Below, piece by piece: positions 31,901 to 42,361 of a DNA stretch of 64,000 nucleotides (within the stretch, counting starts at the first letter, position 1; each line of letters begins with the position of its first letter). The notes under the pieces are model-generated. The model saw only the letters and a list, made by a program, of their open reading frames with translations. It did not search any database and was not told the DNA's origin. The stretch is from Ananas comosus (Eukaryota; Streptophyta; Magnoliopsida; Poales; Bromeliaceae): positions 9,803,133-9,867,132 of the forward strand of contig NC_033631.1 of the NCBI RefSeq assembly GCF_001540865.1, in the 5' to 3' direction. The position numbers were made by a program, and so were the translations under genes.

Positions 31901-33810
31901 GAAAGCTATTAGGCTATTATAAACAAAAGAGAGTTAAAATAAAGTAAACATAAAAAAATTTTATTTTTGTTTTTTAAAAGTTATATAAATTATATCACAA
32001 TTAAATCTATGCAAACTGCACGACGTTATTTTACTTATGAAAATAAATGAAATATTTTTTTATGACACTTTATTATTACATGTAATATATGCTACCGATA
32101 ATTCCCAAAAAAATCTTAAATTAATTAAAATCAGCAATAAATATGATGAAATGTTTTAATTTTATTGACCAAAATCGCTCAATTGCAAATAAAATAAAAA
32201 AAAAAGAGTTAGGGAGCTATTTCAATCGGCCTATAGTTGAGGGGGGCACCATACAATTTAACCTTAGTTGCATTAAATTGGCCACCCGTCCCCAAACGTG
32301 CCACACTTTTCAAAATCCCATTTCTCTCCTCGTAACAATTGAAAATTCCACATCTATCCCGAGGCCAAGCATGGTTTTCCGCGGCGTACAAAATTATGCC
32401 CACTCTACTCTTATACATTCCAAATGTTTGCAAACATTTATGGAGCTCCCCCTCTAATCTCTATATATGATCTCCTTTACATTTTAGAGATCAATTCCAT
32501 TAGTGAGGGAGAAGTGAGACACTATCTATATGTATACATATTTTTGTTCTTAATTCGTTCTCTTCTCTTCTGCACAATGTCCTCTTCGGACGGCACACGG
32601 ATCATGTTGTGGAAAATATTGCTGCGGTCGACACCGCCAGGCCCGATCCTTTGACATAGAGATTGGTTCGCGCGCAGGACGACAACCGCGATAAGCGGTT
32701 TCATCTTCTTTCCAAGTAAGTATACACATGTCTTTTTGTAGAGTGTTCAAATGCCTTTTATTTCGCTAACCATGCATATGTTTGATTGAATGGTTTGATG
32801 AGTACTTTATAATGTATATGGTGGAAATTAGCATAGCACAATCTTAATTTTCATATGATGGTTAGAATCAAATGATATACATCTATGTTCAAAGTTAAAA
32901 TCACAACAATATCGTATGTTAATTGCGGTGTTTATTTACAAGATGAATATCATCCCCATTTCTTCAATACGTACACTTGTTTTCCTGTAAATTAACCCTC
33001 TGGCTTTTGATTTTAATTAATTTATTGTAAATCTTGATTAGTTAATTAAATTCATCCTTACTACTTTGTTATTCAATATCAAACTCTACTACTTTTTTAA
33101 ACAAATTCCATCAAGTACTATCGGTCCCTGCTAACGAAGCGATTATTAAGGGTTAAGTCCTCAAGTCATTGGTTGAAGAAGTAATTAATAAACCAGCTTG
33201 ATGGAGCTGAGCATCAAATACTTTAGATCAACTCTAACAGAGCCGATCGTTGATTCGAAAGTCCGAACATCGAAAACAACTTGAAAGCACGGAAGACTCA
33301 GTGCTTCCAGAAACATACCAGCCCACTCTATATAGAGAGAGAGAGAGAGAGTTATTATTAAAGATAAAAGAGTTCTTCAAAATCTCCAACGGTATGGAGC
33401 AATTAATTCATGATTCAAGGTATTAACAGTTTTCATTAGAATTTGCAATGAAATTAAGTAACTTTTCTTTCTTTTTTTTCCTTATTATTATTATTGTTTC
33501 TCTTTGGTGTGAGTATCAGAAGCTTGGCGTCCTGTATCTTATATAACCCTGAGTGGATTTATGTCTCGAACTCGTTCATTCACCTTCTTATGTCTTACCA
33601 CTGGAAATTTTAGTGGTTTAATTAACTTAACATGATCAAACGCTCGTAATGCTAATGAGATAATTTCTTTTTTAGTCTTTTTTTTTTTTTTTTTTTGAGA
33701 AAAGGCAGCATGCTACCTGCTTCCTTTATTCCTTTTCTAGTCTAAGATATGCTTACATAGACATGCATAAATATCATGATTAGTGTAGCTTAATTATTCG
33801 TTTATTTTTG
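28995..33810. other. AT-rich intergenic, no supported gene
   Basis: Mostly AT-rich DNA, with a single N at 29522. 32195-32290 carries the GTTGAGGGGGGCACCATACAA motif, an arm of the MITE family complete at 46265-46646. 32460-32745 contains a TATATAT motif, a short GC-richer stretch and a possible splice donor (CCAAGTAAGT near 32715), but no convincing open frame. 33330-33352 is a GA microsatellite and 33678-33740 a partial SINE tail. Confidence 0.5.
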
Positions 33811-33966
33811 TTTTTTTTTTTTTGAGAAATAGGTAGCACGCTATCCGCTTCGTTTATTTCATTTAGAATTAAACTTAGCTGGAAATGTGAATCAATTAGG
33901 ATTCGAACTTGGGACCTCGGGTACCAACCACCAAGCCCTTTGCCACTTGCTCTAGGAACGGTCGGC
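33811..33966 (-). mobile_element. tRNA-derived SINE with 12-bp target duplication
   Basis: It is flanked by CGTTTATTTTTG on both sides (33799-33810, 33967-33978). Read on the minus strand it has an A box (TAGAGCAAGTGGCAAAGGG), a B box (AAGTTCGAATCC), a ~75-base body, the palindromic GGTAGCGTGCTACC-like tail and poly-A. No coding capacity; it would be mobilised by a LINE. Confidence 0.9.
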
Positions 33967-33978
33967 CGTTTATTTTTG

Positions 33979-34749
33979 TTTCTTACAAGGTTTTATGATA
34001 AAAAAATACTGATATATATCCAATGCATCATCTTTTTAAGGTATTTATTGTATCACTAATATAGTTATTAGTGAAATATTTGAATCGAACATTTTAAATT
34101 TTTATATTCATTTCATCGAACCTAAACATGTATTAGACCTTTAAACTCCTCCTTTCCACCTCTAGTTGTTTTCTCAGATTAAGTGAAAGAATTTAAGTTA
34201 TAGCCGACCTATACAGCTATTATTACCAAAGTTGGTTTTGATTTAGACAAATATATTTGTTAAAATCGATCACTATTTACTACTAGAATTTTAGAATTAA
34301 AATGAATGATGAATCTTATATGTTGACGCTGTTAAAGTTACGTACTTCCCATTTACGGTAACAAGATCACTTTATTTATTAATTAGTTTTCACAGCATTT
34401 ATGAGATCATTTTAATTAATAGTTTCCTGTTAATATATTATATATGCCACTGCACCTCATCAATGTAAATGTCGAGAATCTTTGAATAGTGGCGTCACCA
34501 CATAAAATGCTAGTTGTTACATCTCTGTAAACAATTAAAAAAAAAACACAAATTTATATACACAGATGTCGGTCGATAATTCTATTTATTAATGAAGTTC
34601 TTTTCTAAATTGGGGAATTGTATAAACCCTTAGCACATTTTACAGAGCAAAGAGGTTCAAATTATGATTAGATACAATGAATTTGCTTCCGCAATATCAA
34701 AACTTGCTGTATATATCAAACTGTAGAAAGCAACTATTTGATAATTTAT
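33979..34749. other. AT-rich intergenic, nothing recognised
   Basis: No open frame, RNA or element boundary that I can support. Confidence 0.5.
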
Positions 34750-34899
34750 ACCAACTGTTTCTAGAGCAAGTGGCAAAAGGTTTCGTGTTTGGTGTCCGAG
34801 GTTTCAAGTTCGAATCCTACTTGATTTACATTTTCAGCTAAATTTATTTCTAAAATGAAATAAACGAAAGAGATCGCGTACTACCTATCTCTCAAGAAA
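34750..34899 (+). mobile_element. tRNA-derived SINE with ~18-bp target duplication
   Basis: The flanks AACTATTTGATAATTTAT (34732-34749) and its one-mismatch repeat (34900-34917) define the insertion. A box CTAGAGCAAGTGGCAAAAGG and B box AAGTTCGAATCC are intact. The tail is short (CTCAAGAA). Confidence 0.88.
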
Positions 34900-34917
34900 A
34901 ACTATTTGATAGTTTAT

Positions 34918-35754
34918 TCAAGAAGTGCTTCAATATATTATTTAGCTTTTAGTCACCAAAAATGCTTTTGCCAACATGGAATATTGGGCTAATCCATCAT
35001 TTCAAACCATATTTAAATAATTGTTTGGTGAAATTACGTTCTTAAGAGTAATGACAAGCAAATTAGTTTCACTGATATATATTTAAGCCAAATCCAGTAT
35101 AGATGTGAAATAATATTTAAAAACTCGTTGTTCTTCACAAATTTAAACTATAAGAGAATAATATTTTTAATATTTATATTCAGCGCTCTCCATATATCTC
35201 ATCCCGACTTGACACATATAGATAGGACTAAAATGTATATTTTAACTAATAGGAGAAAGTAAATTAAATGAGATTAAAATGGGACCAGCGAGGCGATGGA
35301 TGACATAAAATTTGAACTTAACACCTACCAATTTAATACCATGTTCGAACGTGGGATTCGAACTTATGAAAAGAACGGTGTTTTTAATAATATATATTCA
35401 ATCATAATTATAATAAAATGAAATGAAGCAACTTGAAGTTGTACAAAATGACAAAACAAATAAATGAGTTCCTCTCCTCTGTTTTTATTTTTTATTTTTT
35501 ATTTTTCAAACTACTGAGGGAGTAGGGTCACCCACCCCAACTGTGTATTGGAGAGCTAGGGTAGAATATTGTTTAATTAGTAATTAATCTGATACAGTTG
35601 TCCCCTCTGCACTTAATAAATATATTTCATCTTAAAAAAAAATAAAAAAAGAAAACTGATCACATAACATGGTGAAGGGCCCATGCTTTAAATATTAAAA
35701 TCTCTAAAATCTCTGCTCATTTATTGACTGTTTCTTTGAATAATGATTACTAAC
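34918..35754. other. AT-rich intergenic, nothing recognised
   Basis: AT-rich DNA with no credible coding or RNA feature. Confidence 0.5.
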
Positions 35755-35770
35755 AACTGTGAATAACACT

Positions 35771-35932
35771 GACCGTCCCTAGCGCAAGTGGCTAAGGGCT
35801 TGGTGGTTGGTACCCGAGGTCTCAAGTTCGAATCCTAGTTGATTCATATTTCCAGCTAAGTTTATTTCTAAATGAAATAAACGAAGCGGGTAGCATGCTA
35901 CCTATCTTTCAAAAAAAAAAAAAAAAAAAAAA
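35771..35932 (+). mobile_element. tRNA-derived SINE, the best-preserved copy
   Basis: It has A box TAGCGCAAGTGGCTAAGGG, B box AAGTTCGAATCC, a complete body, the perfect palindrome GGTAGCATGCTACC and a ~24-base poly-A tail. AACTGTGAATAACACT before and AACTGTGGATAACCCT after are a target duplication with two mismatches. The tRNA-like head most resembles tRNAs with the AAGTGG...GTTCGAATCC pattern (Leu/Ser type), but I could not assign the parent tRNA. Confidence 0.92.
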
Positions 35933-35948
35933 AACTGTGGATAACCCT

Positions 35949-36735
35949 AGCACACAAAAATAGCACCAGGTTTTATTCGCTGCACAAAAAGTTCTATTCA
36001 TAAATAAATCATACCAGTTTTTATCTTCTCATAAATATTGAACTAAAATTGCTATATATTTTTTGTATATTTACCTAAAAACTGTTCAGCTTCTGACTCA
36101 AAAAAGACCTAACAAATCCATATGTGGTGACTTGTTGTGGTGTAGCCATCAAGTTTCCTGCAGAGGAAATATTAATTTTTTTAGTGAGAAATAAACTCTT
36201 TTAAGTTATAATAAGTTTCCTGTTTTTATTTTTTTTGCTGCACCTTACTAATTAAGTCAAGTCACTTCCAAAATTTTCTTTTGTATGCAAGGACCACCAC
36301 AATAAATATTTTCTTTTGTATTCTTTATAATTTTCCTAAAACACACCATTTTTGAGCACGCAAATTAATGAGATCACATTGCAAATGCGAATTTGTGTTT
36401 AACTATAAGTTATAGGTAAACAAGATTAATTGAACGTATTTATTTATTGTTTTAACCTTTTTGATTCGAGTTGTTAACTTTGTAAAATTATATAATTGCG
36501 ATTCTGCTAAATTCAAAAACTTTAGTCATTTTCTAATAGCAATTAACAACTAATAGAGCTACTAAACTTAATTAATTTTTAATTTAACTAAGTTTACTTA
36601 TTATTTGAAGTAAAAAAGAGTTAAGTGGTGTGTTTCAAAATTGCCATAAGTTGAGGGGGGCCATCAAAATACTACAAAGAGCAGGGACTTCTAAGCATAA
36701 TTCACACTAAAACTACATGCACTTCCATAACCTTG
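35949..36735. other. AT-rich intergenic upstream of the 36.9 kb gene
   Basis: 36620-36700 holds one arm of the MITE family complete at 46265-46646 (GTTGAGGGGGGCCATCAAAA). A GT/TA run at 36738-36764 includes TATATATATA, which may serve as the TATA region for the gene at 36878. Confidence 0.45.
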
Positions 36736-36877
36736 TGTGTGTGTGTGTGTGTATATATATACATACAAAACACCCCGTCAACACCATATAACTCGGTTTC
36801 TCCACGTCAAAACCATCTCCATTGATCAGTCCCTTGCTCCCATCGTGCAGGTCTCCGTGACCGTCCGATCGATACCG

Positions 36878-37510
36878 ATGGTGCGATCGAACGGCGGCCT
36901 CGCGATGAGACGCCGCTTCCCGGTGTCCGCCGATGACTCGGGCGGGGACCCCGTCGAGTGCGACGGCCGGTCGTGCCGGTCGTGCACCGCTGTCGCCATC
37001 GCCAACTGCATCGCCCTCAGCTGCTGCCCCTGCGCGGTGGTCAACCTCCTCGCGTTGACCTTGGTCAAAGCACCGTACGTCGTCGGGAGGAGGTGTTTGG
37101 GAATGTTGAGAAGGCGGAGGGGCTTTTTGCGAAAAAGACGGGTCAGAGACGTCGCGCAAAACTGCGAGGAGGAGGAGGAGGAAAAAGAAGAGAAGGTGGT
37201 TGTGAGGCTTGACGCTAAGCCAATTGAGAGGAGGGGTAAGGAGTGGGGCGAGATGGGTATTTTGGGAATTGCGCTTGGGGAGAATAAACAAGATAGGGGT
37301 ATTTTGGGAACTGGGTTAGGAGAGAGTAGGCGCGATAGGGGTATTTTGGGAATCGGAACGGAGGAGAATGGGCATGATAGATTGAGCTCTAGGCTCGACC
37401 ATGAAAAGGTGTGGGTGGAGTTTTACCAAATTGGGCATTGGGGATTTGGTAGGGTATCCTTCTCAACGAATCCGGGGAGGGGTAGTGTGGGAAGAGAAAG
37501 GGCAGAGTGA
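36878..37510 (+). CDS. plant-specific Cys-rich protein of unknown function
   Basis: I chose ATG 36878 (210 codons). The frame is open further upstream to an ATG at 36737, but that part is low-complexity and resembles a 5' leader. A later ATG at 36905 is also possible. Visible parts, numbered from 36878: a Cys-rich stretch near residues 27-55 (CDGRSCRSC...NCIALSCCPCAVVNLLAL) that is hydrophobic enough to sit at or in a membrane; a basic run; an acidic run of Glu near 96-105; three consecutive 14-residue repeats starting GILG (about 125-167); and a C-terminal YQIGHWGFGRVSFS motif. The Cys-rich and C-terminal motifs recall an uncharacterised plant family (Arabidopsis At3g11690/At5g06380-like, from memory). 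No function is known to me. GC-rich at the start, single exon; it converges on the reductase gene. Confidence 0.8.
   Translation: MVRSNGGLAMRRRFPVSADDSGGDPVECDGRSCRSCTAVAIANCIALSCCPCAVVNLLALTLVKAPYVVGRRCLGMLRRRRGFLRKRRVRDVAQNCEEEEEEKEEKVVVRLDAKPIERRGKEWGEMGILGIALGENKQDRGILGTGLGESRRDRGILGIGTEENGHDRLSSRLDHEKVWVEFYQIGHWGFGRVSFSTNPGRGSVGRERAE
37257..37382 (+). repeat. in-frame 42-bp minisatellite within the gene, three units
   Basis: Three 42-base units start GGGTATTTTGGGAA and encode 14-residue repeats GILG-I/T-x-x-G/E-E-x-x-x-DR. The unit length is a multiple of three, so gain or loss keeps the frame. Confidence 0.85.
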
Positions 37511-38312
37511 CTAAAATGCCCTTATTCCTTCCGCGCTCTGTGAATTTGAAACAAAGAAAATTGATTTGAGATAGGTATTAGCAAAATTCGTCAAAACGAT
37601 TTTTCAAATTTGTATCATGCCTTGAGATCTCTCCATGCGGATTTTAAAGCACATCGTGCAGATCTCGAGACATGATGGACGGCGCATTTCAAAGTGTCTT
37701 AAGATAAATACTTGAGACAAATAAATTTGGTTGATGGTGATGATGGGAGGTGTGAAGGGTGGTTTTTCTCTCTTTTTTTTTATTTTTTTTTTTAATGCAA
37801 GGTTTCAAAATTGTTAGATAAAAAGGGGGAGAAATGTATCCATATCTTATATATATATATATGAGGTGGTGTTGTTGTTTCTTTTCCACCTCAGTGAAAT
37901 TGATTCACTTTGATTTGGTGATATGACATGTGTATTTCAATATTTTACCCTGTGAAGCAATTTATTATTCGGTTTCATTTTGAGCTCCATATGTTAAGCT
38001 CTTAGCTTTGTTGCATCTCCTTGGCCTCTGATTAACCTCTTACTTTTTGTTTCTTTTTTTTTTTTTTTGTTATGAAAAATGGTAGGTTTACTACCCATCA
38101 ATTATACACTAAATATAATATCTGTACAGAACGGAACATCATGTAATAAAATTTCAAAAAAGCAACCTGTACAAAAGTTTTCCCTCTTCTATTTGGAACA
38201 ACATCCAATTTGCAGGAAACCACTCACTCCAATCTCCCAAAATTCACAGCTCTGCGAGCGTCATTCATCTTTCACTCAATGCACTGAACTTTCCTGAGAA
38301 ACTTGTCATTTT
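37511..38312. other. convergent intergenic space
   Basis: This contains the 3' ends of the two converging genes, several T runs (37770-37795, 38050-38070) and a TA run at 37848-37862. No further gene. Confidence 0.5.
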
Positions 38313-41300
38313 CTAATCATCCGCGATTGCATAAAAGTCGTAAGTGCACCTCCGGCGTAGGGACATCAGCCTCGACAGCTTCCGGTTGCAGAGCTTAAAC
38401 CATGTGGGGTCGGCTGGGATCCCCCGATATATTCTGTTAGAGATGCCCAGCTGCCGCTCCAATTCGGCCGCCTCTTCGGCTCTCCGGATGACGTGATCGT
38501 AGCAGATGTACCGCCCACCTGCCGTGCCGTTCATCTCTTCGTACACGCTCACGTGCGCCTCGGCCACTTTGTCGACATTTACTGTCGCGAGCAGGCCCTC
38601 CATGAACATCTCGTGGGCTCCTGCGAGTATGTTTCGGTCGAAAAGGTTCAGGTTGATGAAGAAAGTAACGACTTCTACTAGTATAAAGTTCGCGCTTTGT
38701 GAAAAAAAGAGAAATATACAAAGAAAAGGACCTAACTTCACTAATTTAGTAATTTGGCTGAGGACATTGGCCAAGTAAGAAATTAAGGTTTGAAATCACA
38801 AAAAACCTATGAACTTTTCTCTAATTGTAAATTGGCTCACAATTTTCAATTTGGTGTAATAAAAACTTACTAAATTTTCTGTTTCAATATGGCTAAAGAA
38901 GCTAGATTGATTTGGTGCAAAAAGTTCACAATCTATATTAGTGAGTTGATTTGGTAAGAAAAGATTTACCATGATATTAATGGTGACTTTTTTGCACCAA
39001 ATTGGACTTTATGCACAACAATGAGAAAAAGAGCTGTGGAATTTTTTTCCCCACCACAATAAAGTTGATAGCTCAAGTTGCTTTTTGGAAAAATTTGCTC
39101 GCGTCTATGCTTTTAACCCGAAAAAGAAGTGATGTGCATAGGAGCTCTAACCTTTGAGATAGGCGATCGATGCGGTAGAATTGCGACGGCGAAATCCGGG
39201 ACCAGTGACAAGGGCAGGGCATATTGTCACTAGCTTCAAGTCCCTTCCTCGAGCCGCCCTCCACGCGGCTTTCTCCGCCATTACCTTGCCTAGTGCAAAC
39301 CATAGCTACAACAATATGATACAAGTCAGAATTCCGACTCGGAAGTAACATTAATAAACTTCTTTAGTTGCTTTTGCATTGTAGTTACACATCTGTTTTT
39401 CCTTGTGGAAAATTTCGGAGTATAACTGTGCCTATAGTTTCAGCTTTCAATGATAAGTAGTTGTATAATAATTCATGAGAAAGCTGAACTAGTCAGGCTT
39501 TTTCAAGACAATGGTGAATTACGCCAGGAAAAGGGAGGCAGTTAGAAGCTTACCTTTTTATCGCGGCAGAGGCTTTCGTCGCTCCAGCAGTTCTCATCGA
39601 GAATCATTGGTAGCCGGCGGTCACGGGCATAGTTTTGCCTCCAGACGCAGGCCAAAAGAGATGAAGTGAACACACATTTCCGCACTGATTGCGTTCTCAC
39701 GCAGGCTTCGATCACACGGTCGGCTGCTTTCGCTTCCAAATCCGCCATGTGCTTCTGCAGAAATCGGCATCAGGTTAATCTGTAAAGATCGACGTTTAAA
39801 TATTTGTCTTAGCAGAAATTGGATTCAATTCAAGAAATTAACTTTTTGGTCGACTTTTATAATTGGGGATATACCGCGATCTTGGGAAATTTTCTGCTTC
39901 TAGCAAGCAACAAGATACGGAACCTTCTTCGAGGAATCATTCGGTTCTTGCTTAGCAGTTGTTTTCTATTCTCTATTATTTTGGAAGGGCGAGTGTGCCT
40001 AGGCTCAAACCTTCTACAACGATCCGAAAATGTACTAGATGTGGATTGAAGGCTAATCCAAACCAATTCGAAGCCCGATCGATTAGATCGCATTGATAAG
40101 AATAGAGTAATTAATTTGGCAAAGTGGAATATTACTAGTACATTGTACCTTAAGATTAACTGCACCCAGGATTCCACATATTGATGGGTGCGCCACAACT
40201 TTATCTTATTACCAATATGTGGAGTAGGTATGTTGGCGACATCAGCAGTTCTTTTTCTTTGATAGACTCGAGTGAGTAGATATTAGTTTATGAGGCGGAA
40301 AGGCACAAAGAAACAAAGCCTAACAGAAATGAAAAGAATTTGTGCTGGAAAGAAAAGATATCTCACCAGACAGATAGCTACAGGTTCTTTTAAAGACCGA
40401 TGGATAGCTACTGATTATGGTCCATGCATCGGGAGCCAATCAGTTGTGGTGTGCATTTTAAGCCTTCGTACAATCCAACTGTATTATTGATATCTCATAG
40501 AAAATCTGTGCCGTCCTAGGTGACCCTTTTCCCCGCTTCATATCGTAGCACACTTCTAAAAAAGTTTGACGCCAAAATTCATTTTCATTGACCATTAATG
40601 GACAGCCTGTTCGACTTAACTTCTAAAGCAACTTCTCTACATTGAATAGCAGTAGGCACCAGTATATTTGGCAAATCTTGCGTTTAGTTTGTTGTTGATT
40701 ACTTGGTTTCTGACGTTGTACATTAATAGACTTCAGCGTCTTTTAAAGTCAGATGGACTGCTACTAATTGTGCAAACTGTAAAAGTCACAAGCCACACAA
40801 CAGTCACCACCTACCTGGTGTATTCCACACATCTTGAACAGTTGGACAACAAAGTCTACCCACCACTAACATTTTCTCCTTGCAATGACATTTAGGTAGC
40901 TGCTTTAATTAAAAATAGATTAGTCCTCAACAACAATAAATTAAAGCCACTACGGATCAAAGGATTAACTATCCGTCACCATTTTAAGAACTTAAATATA
41001 AGACCACTCTCAAAATCACCTCTTCTCTCCCGCGGGATCAACAACTCATAGAAAAGGCGCCTAAAGACATGCTCGTTTTGTTTCAGAAATAATTGTCATT
41101 AAATCCGAGAACAAAAATAGCCCGTAATCAGAGTTCAGTAGCAGAAAAGGCTAAAGTCGAACCGTCCAAAATTGACGAACTGCTTGCATCCCTTGATGTA
41201 TCGTGAAGTGATGTATATTAGGATGCTCAAGGTGCCGGTGCCACGACTCCCTTCGTATCAGAACTTGTTAACCTCCAGAATTGAAAAAGGATTTCGCATA

Positions 41301-41775
41301 ATAAGTATTCAGTAACTAGACACGTCGAACGCATCCTGCACCGCCTTTCGTTGTCGAAATAATTTGGGTTGGCAGGTCACAATGTTGTCTATGGAAATAA
41401 AGAGAGTTGATAAAACTCACAGATTACCACCAATTCAAGCACCTACCACCACCGTATGATAAAATCAAAGCCTCAGGAGACAACAGGAAGGGTAGGTTCA
41501 CCTCAACCAAATACCTACCTCTTGTTTGTTGCGTGAGTAGTTGTGATATAGCAACGCCACCAATTTATAATAAATTTGCTAGTACTATTTGGAACCTAAA
41601 TTCATAAGCAAGAATAGTACTTTGATGTCATGTGTGAAGTTATATATAGAATTCTAGTGCTTTAACAATTATAATTAAGTAACCAACATGCGTTGATCAA
41701 GCAAAATGGCGATTACTGTTCTTGATCTACCCGTGTTAATCGGTTGTCAACTTTCTCAAATGCCTCAATAAACCG

Positions 41776-41811
<36 letters not shown>

Positions 41812-41998
41812 TTATGGTGCTTTTAAATGTACCAAGTATTGGGTGCTTGTAAGCTTTCTACCGTTAGATCTATTTTTTTGACCAATTCCACCTCTTAGAT
41901 TATACTATTTCACCAATCATCCACTCAATCCAAGGGAACCGCTATTATCCTAATTCTACAAATATTTATCTAAAAGCCAAAAATTTATAAGCACCAAT

Positions 41999-42036
<38 letters not shown>

Positions 42037-42300
42037 TATTAGGCTGGAATGCGTTTAATAGCATTAAGTCAATATATATATTAGGCTGGAATGCTTCTAA
42101 TAGCACTAAATTATTGGTACTATTAGATTTTCGGCTTTTGGATAAAGAGATGTGCGGTTAAAATAATAGTAACCCTCTAGGTTGAGTGGGTTGTTAATTA
42201 AATAGTAGGATTCATCGGATGAAAATAGTCAAAAAAGATAAATCTAATGGTGGACAACTTGGTAACACCAAGTGATTTATGTTATTAGGAGCAGCCCAGC

Positions 42301-42361
<61 letters not shown>

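Noticed and set aside
32570..32720. Possible first exon (ATG, GC-rich stretch, GTAAGT donor, upstream TATATA)
   Set aside because: The frame stops after 25 codons and no downstream exon or protein family was recognisable.
35771..35850. Possible genuine tRNA gene
   Set aside because: A and B boxes are present, but no acceptor stem pairing or anticodon arm could be drawn, and the unit continues into the SINE body and poly-A.
36713..37291. 192-codon minus-strand frame opposite the 36.9 kb gene
   Set aside because: No motifs; the plus strand shows an organised protein with repeats and conserved-looking ends.
38437..38778. Frames on both strands overlapping exon 5 of the reductase
   Set aside because: Shadows of the exon. 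The exon frame fits the five-exon model with exact phases.
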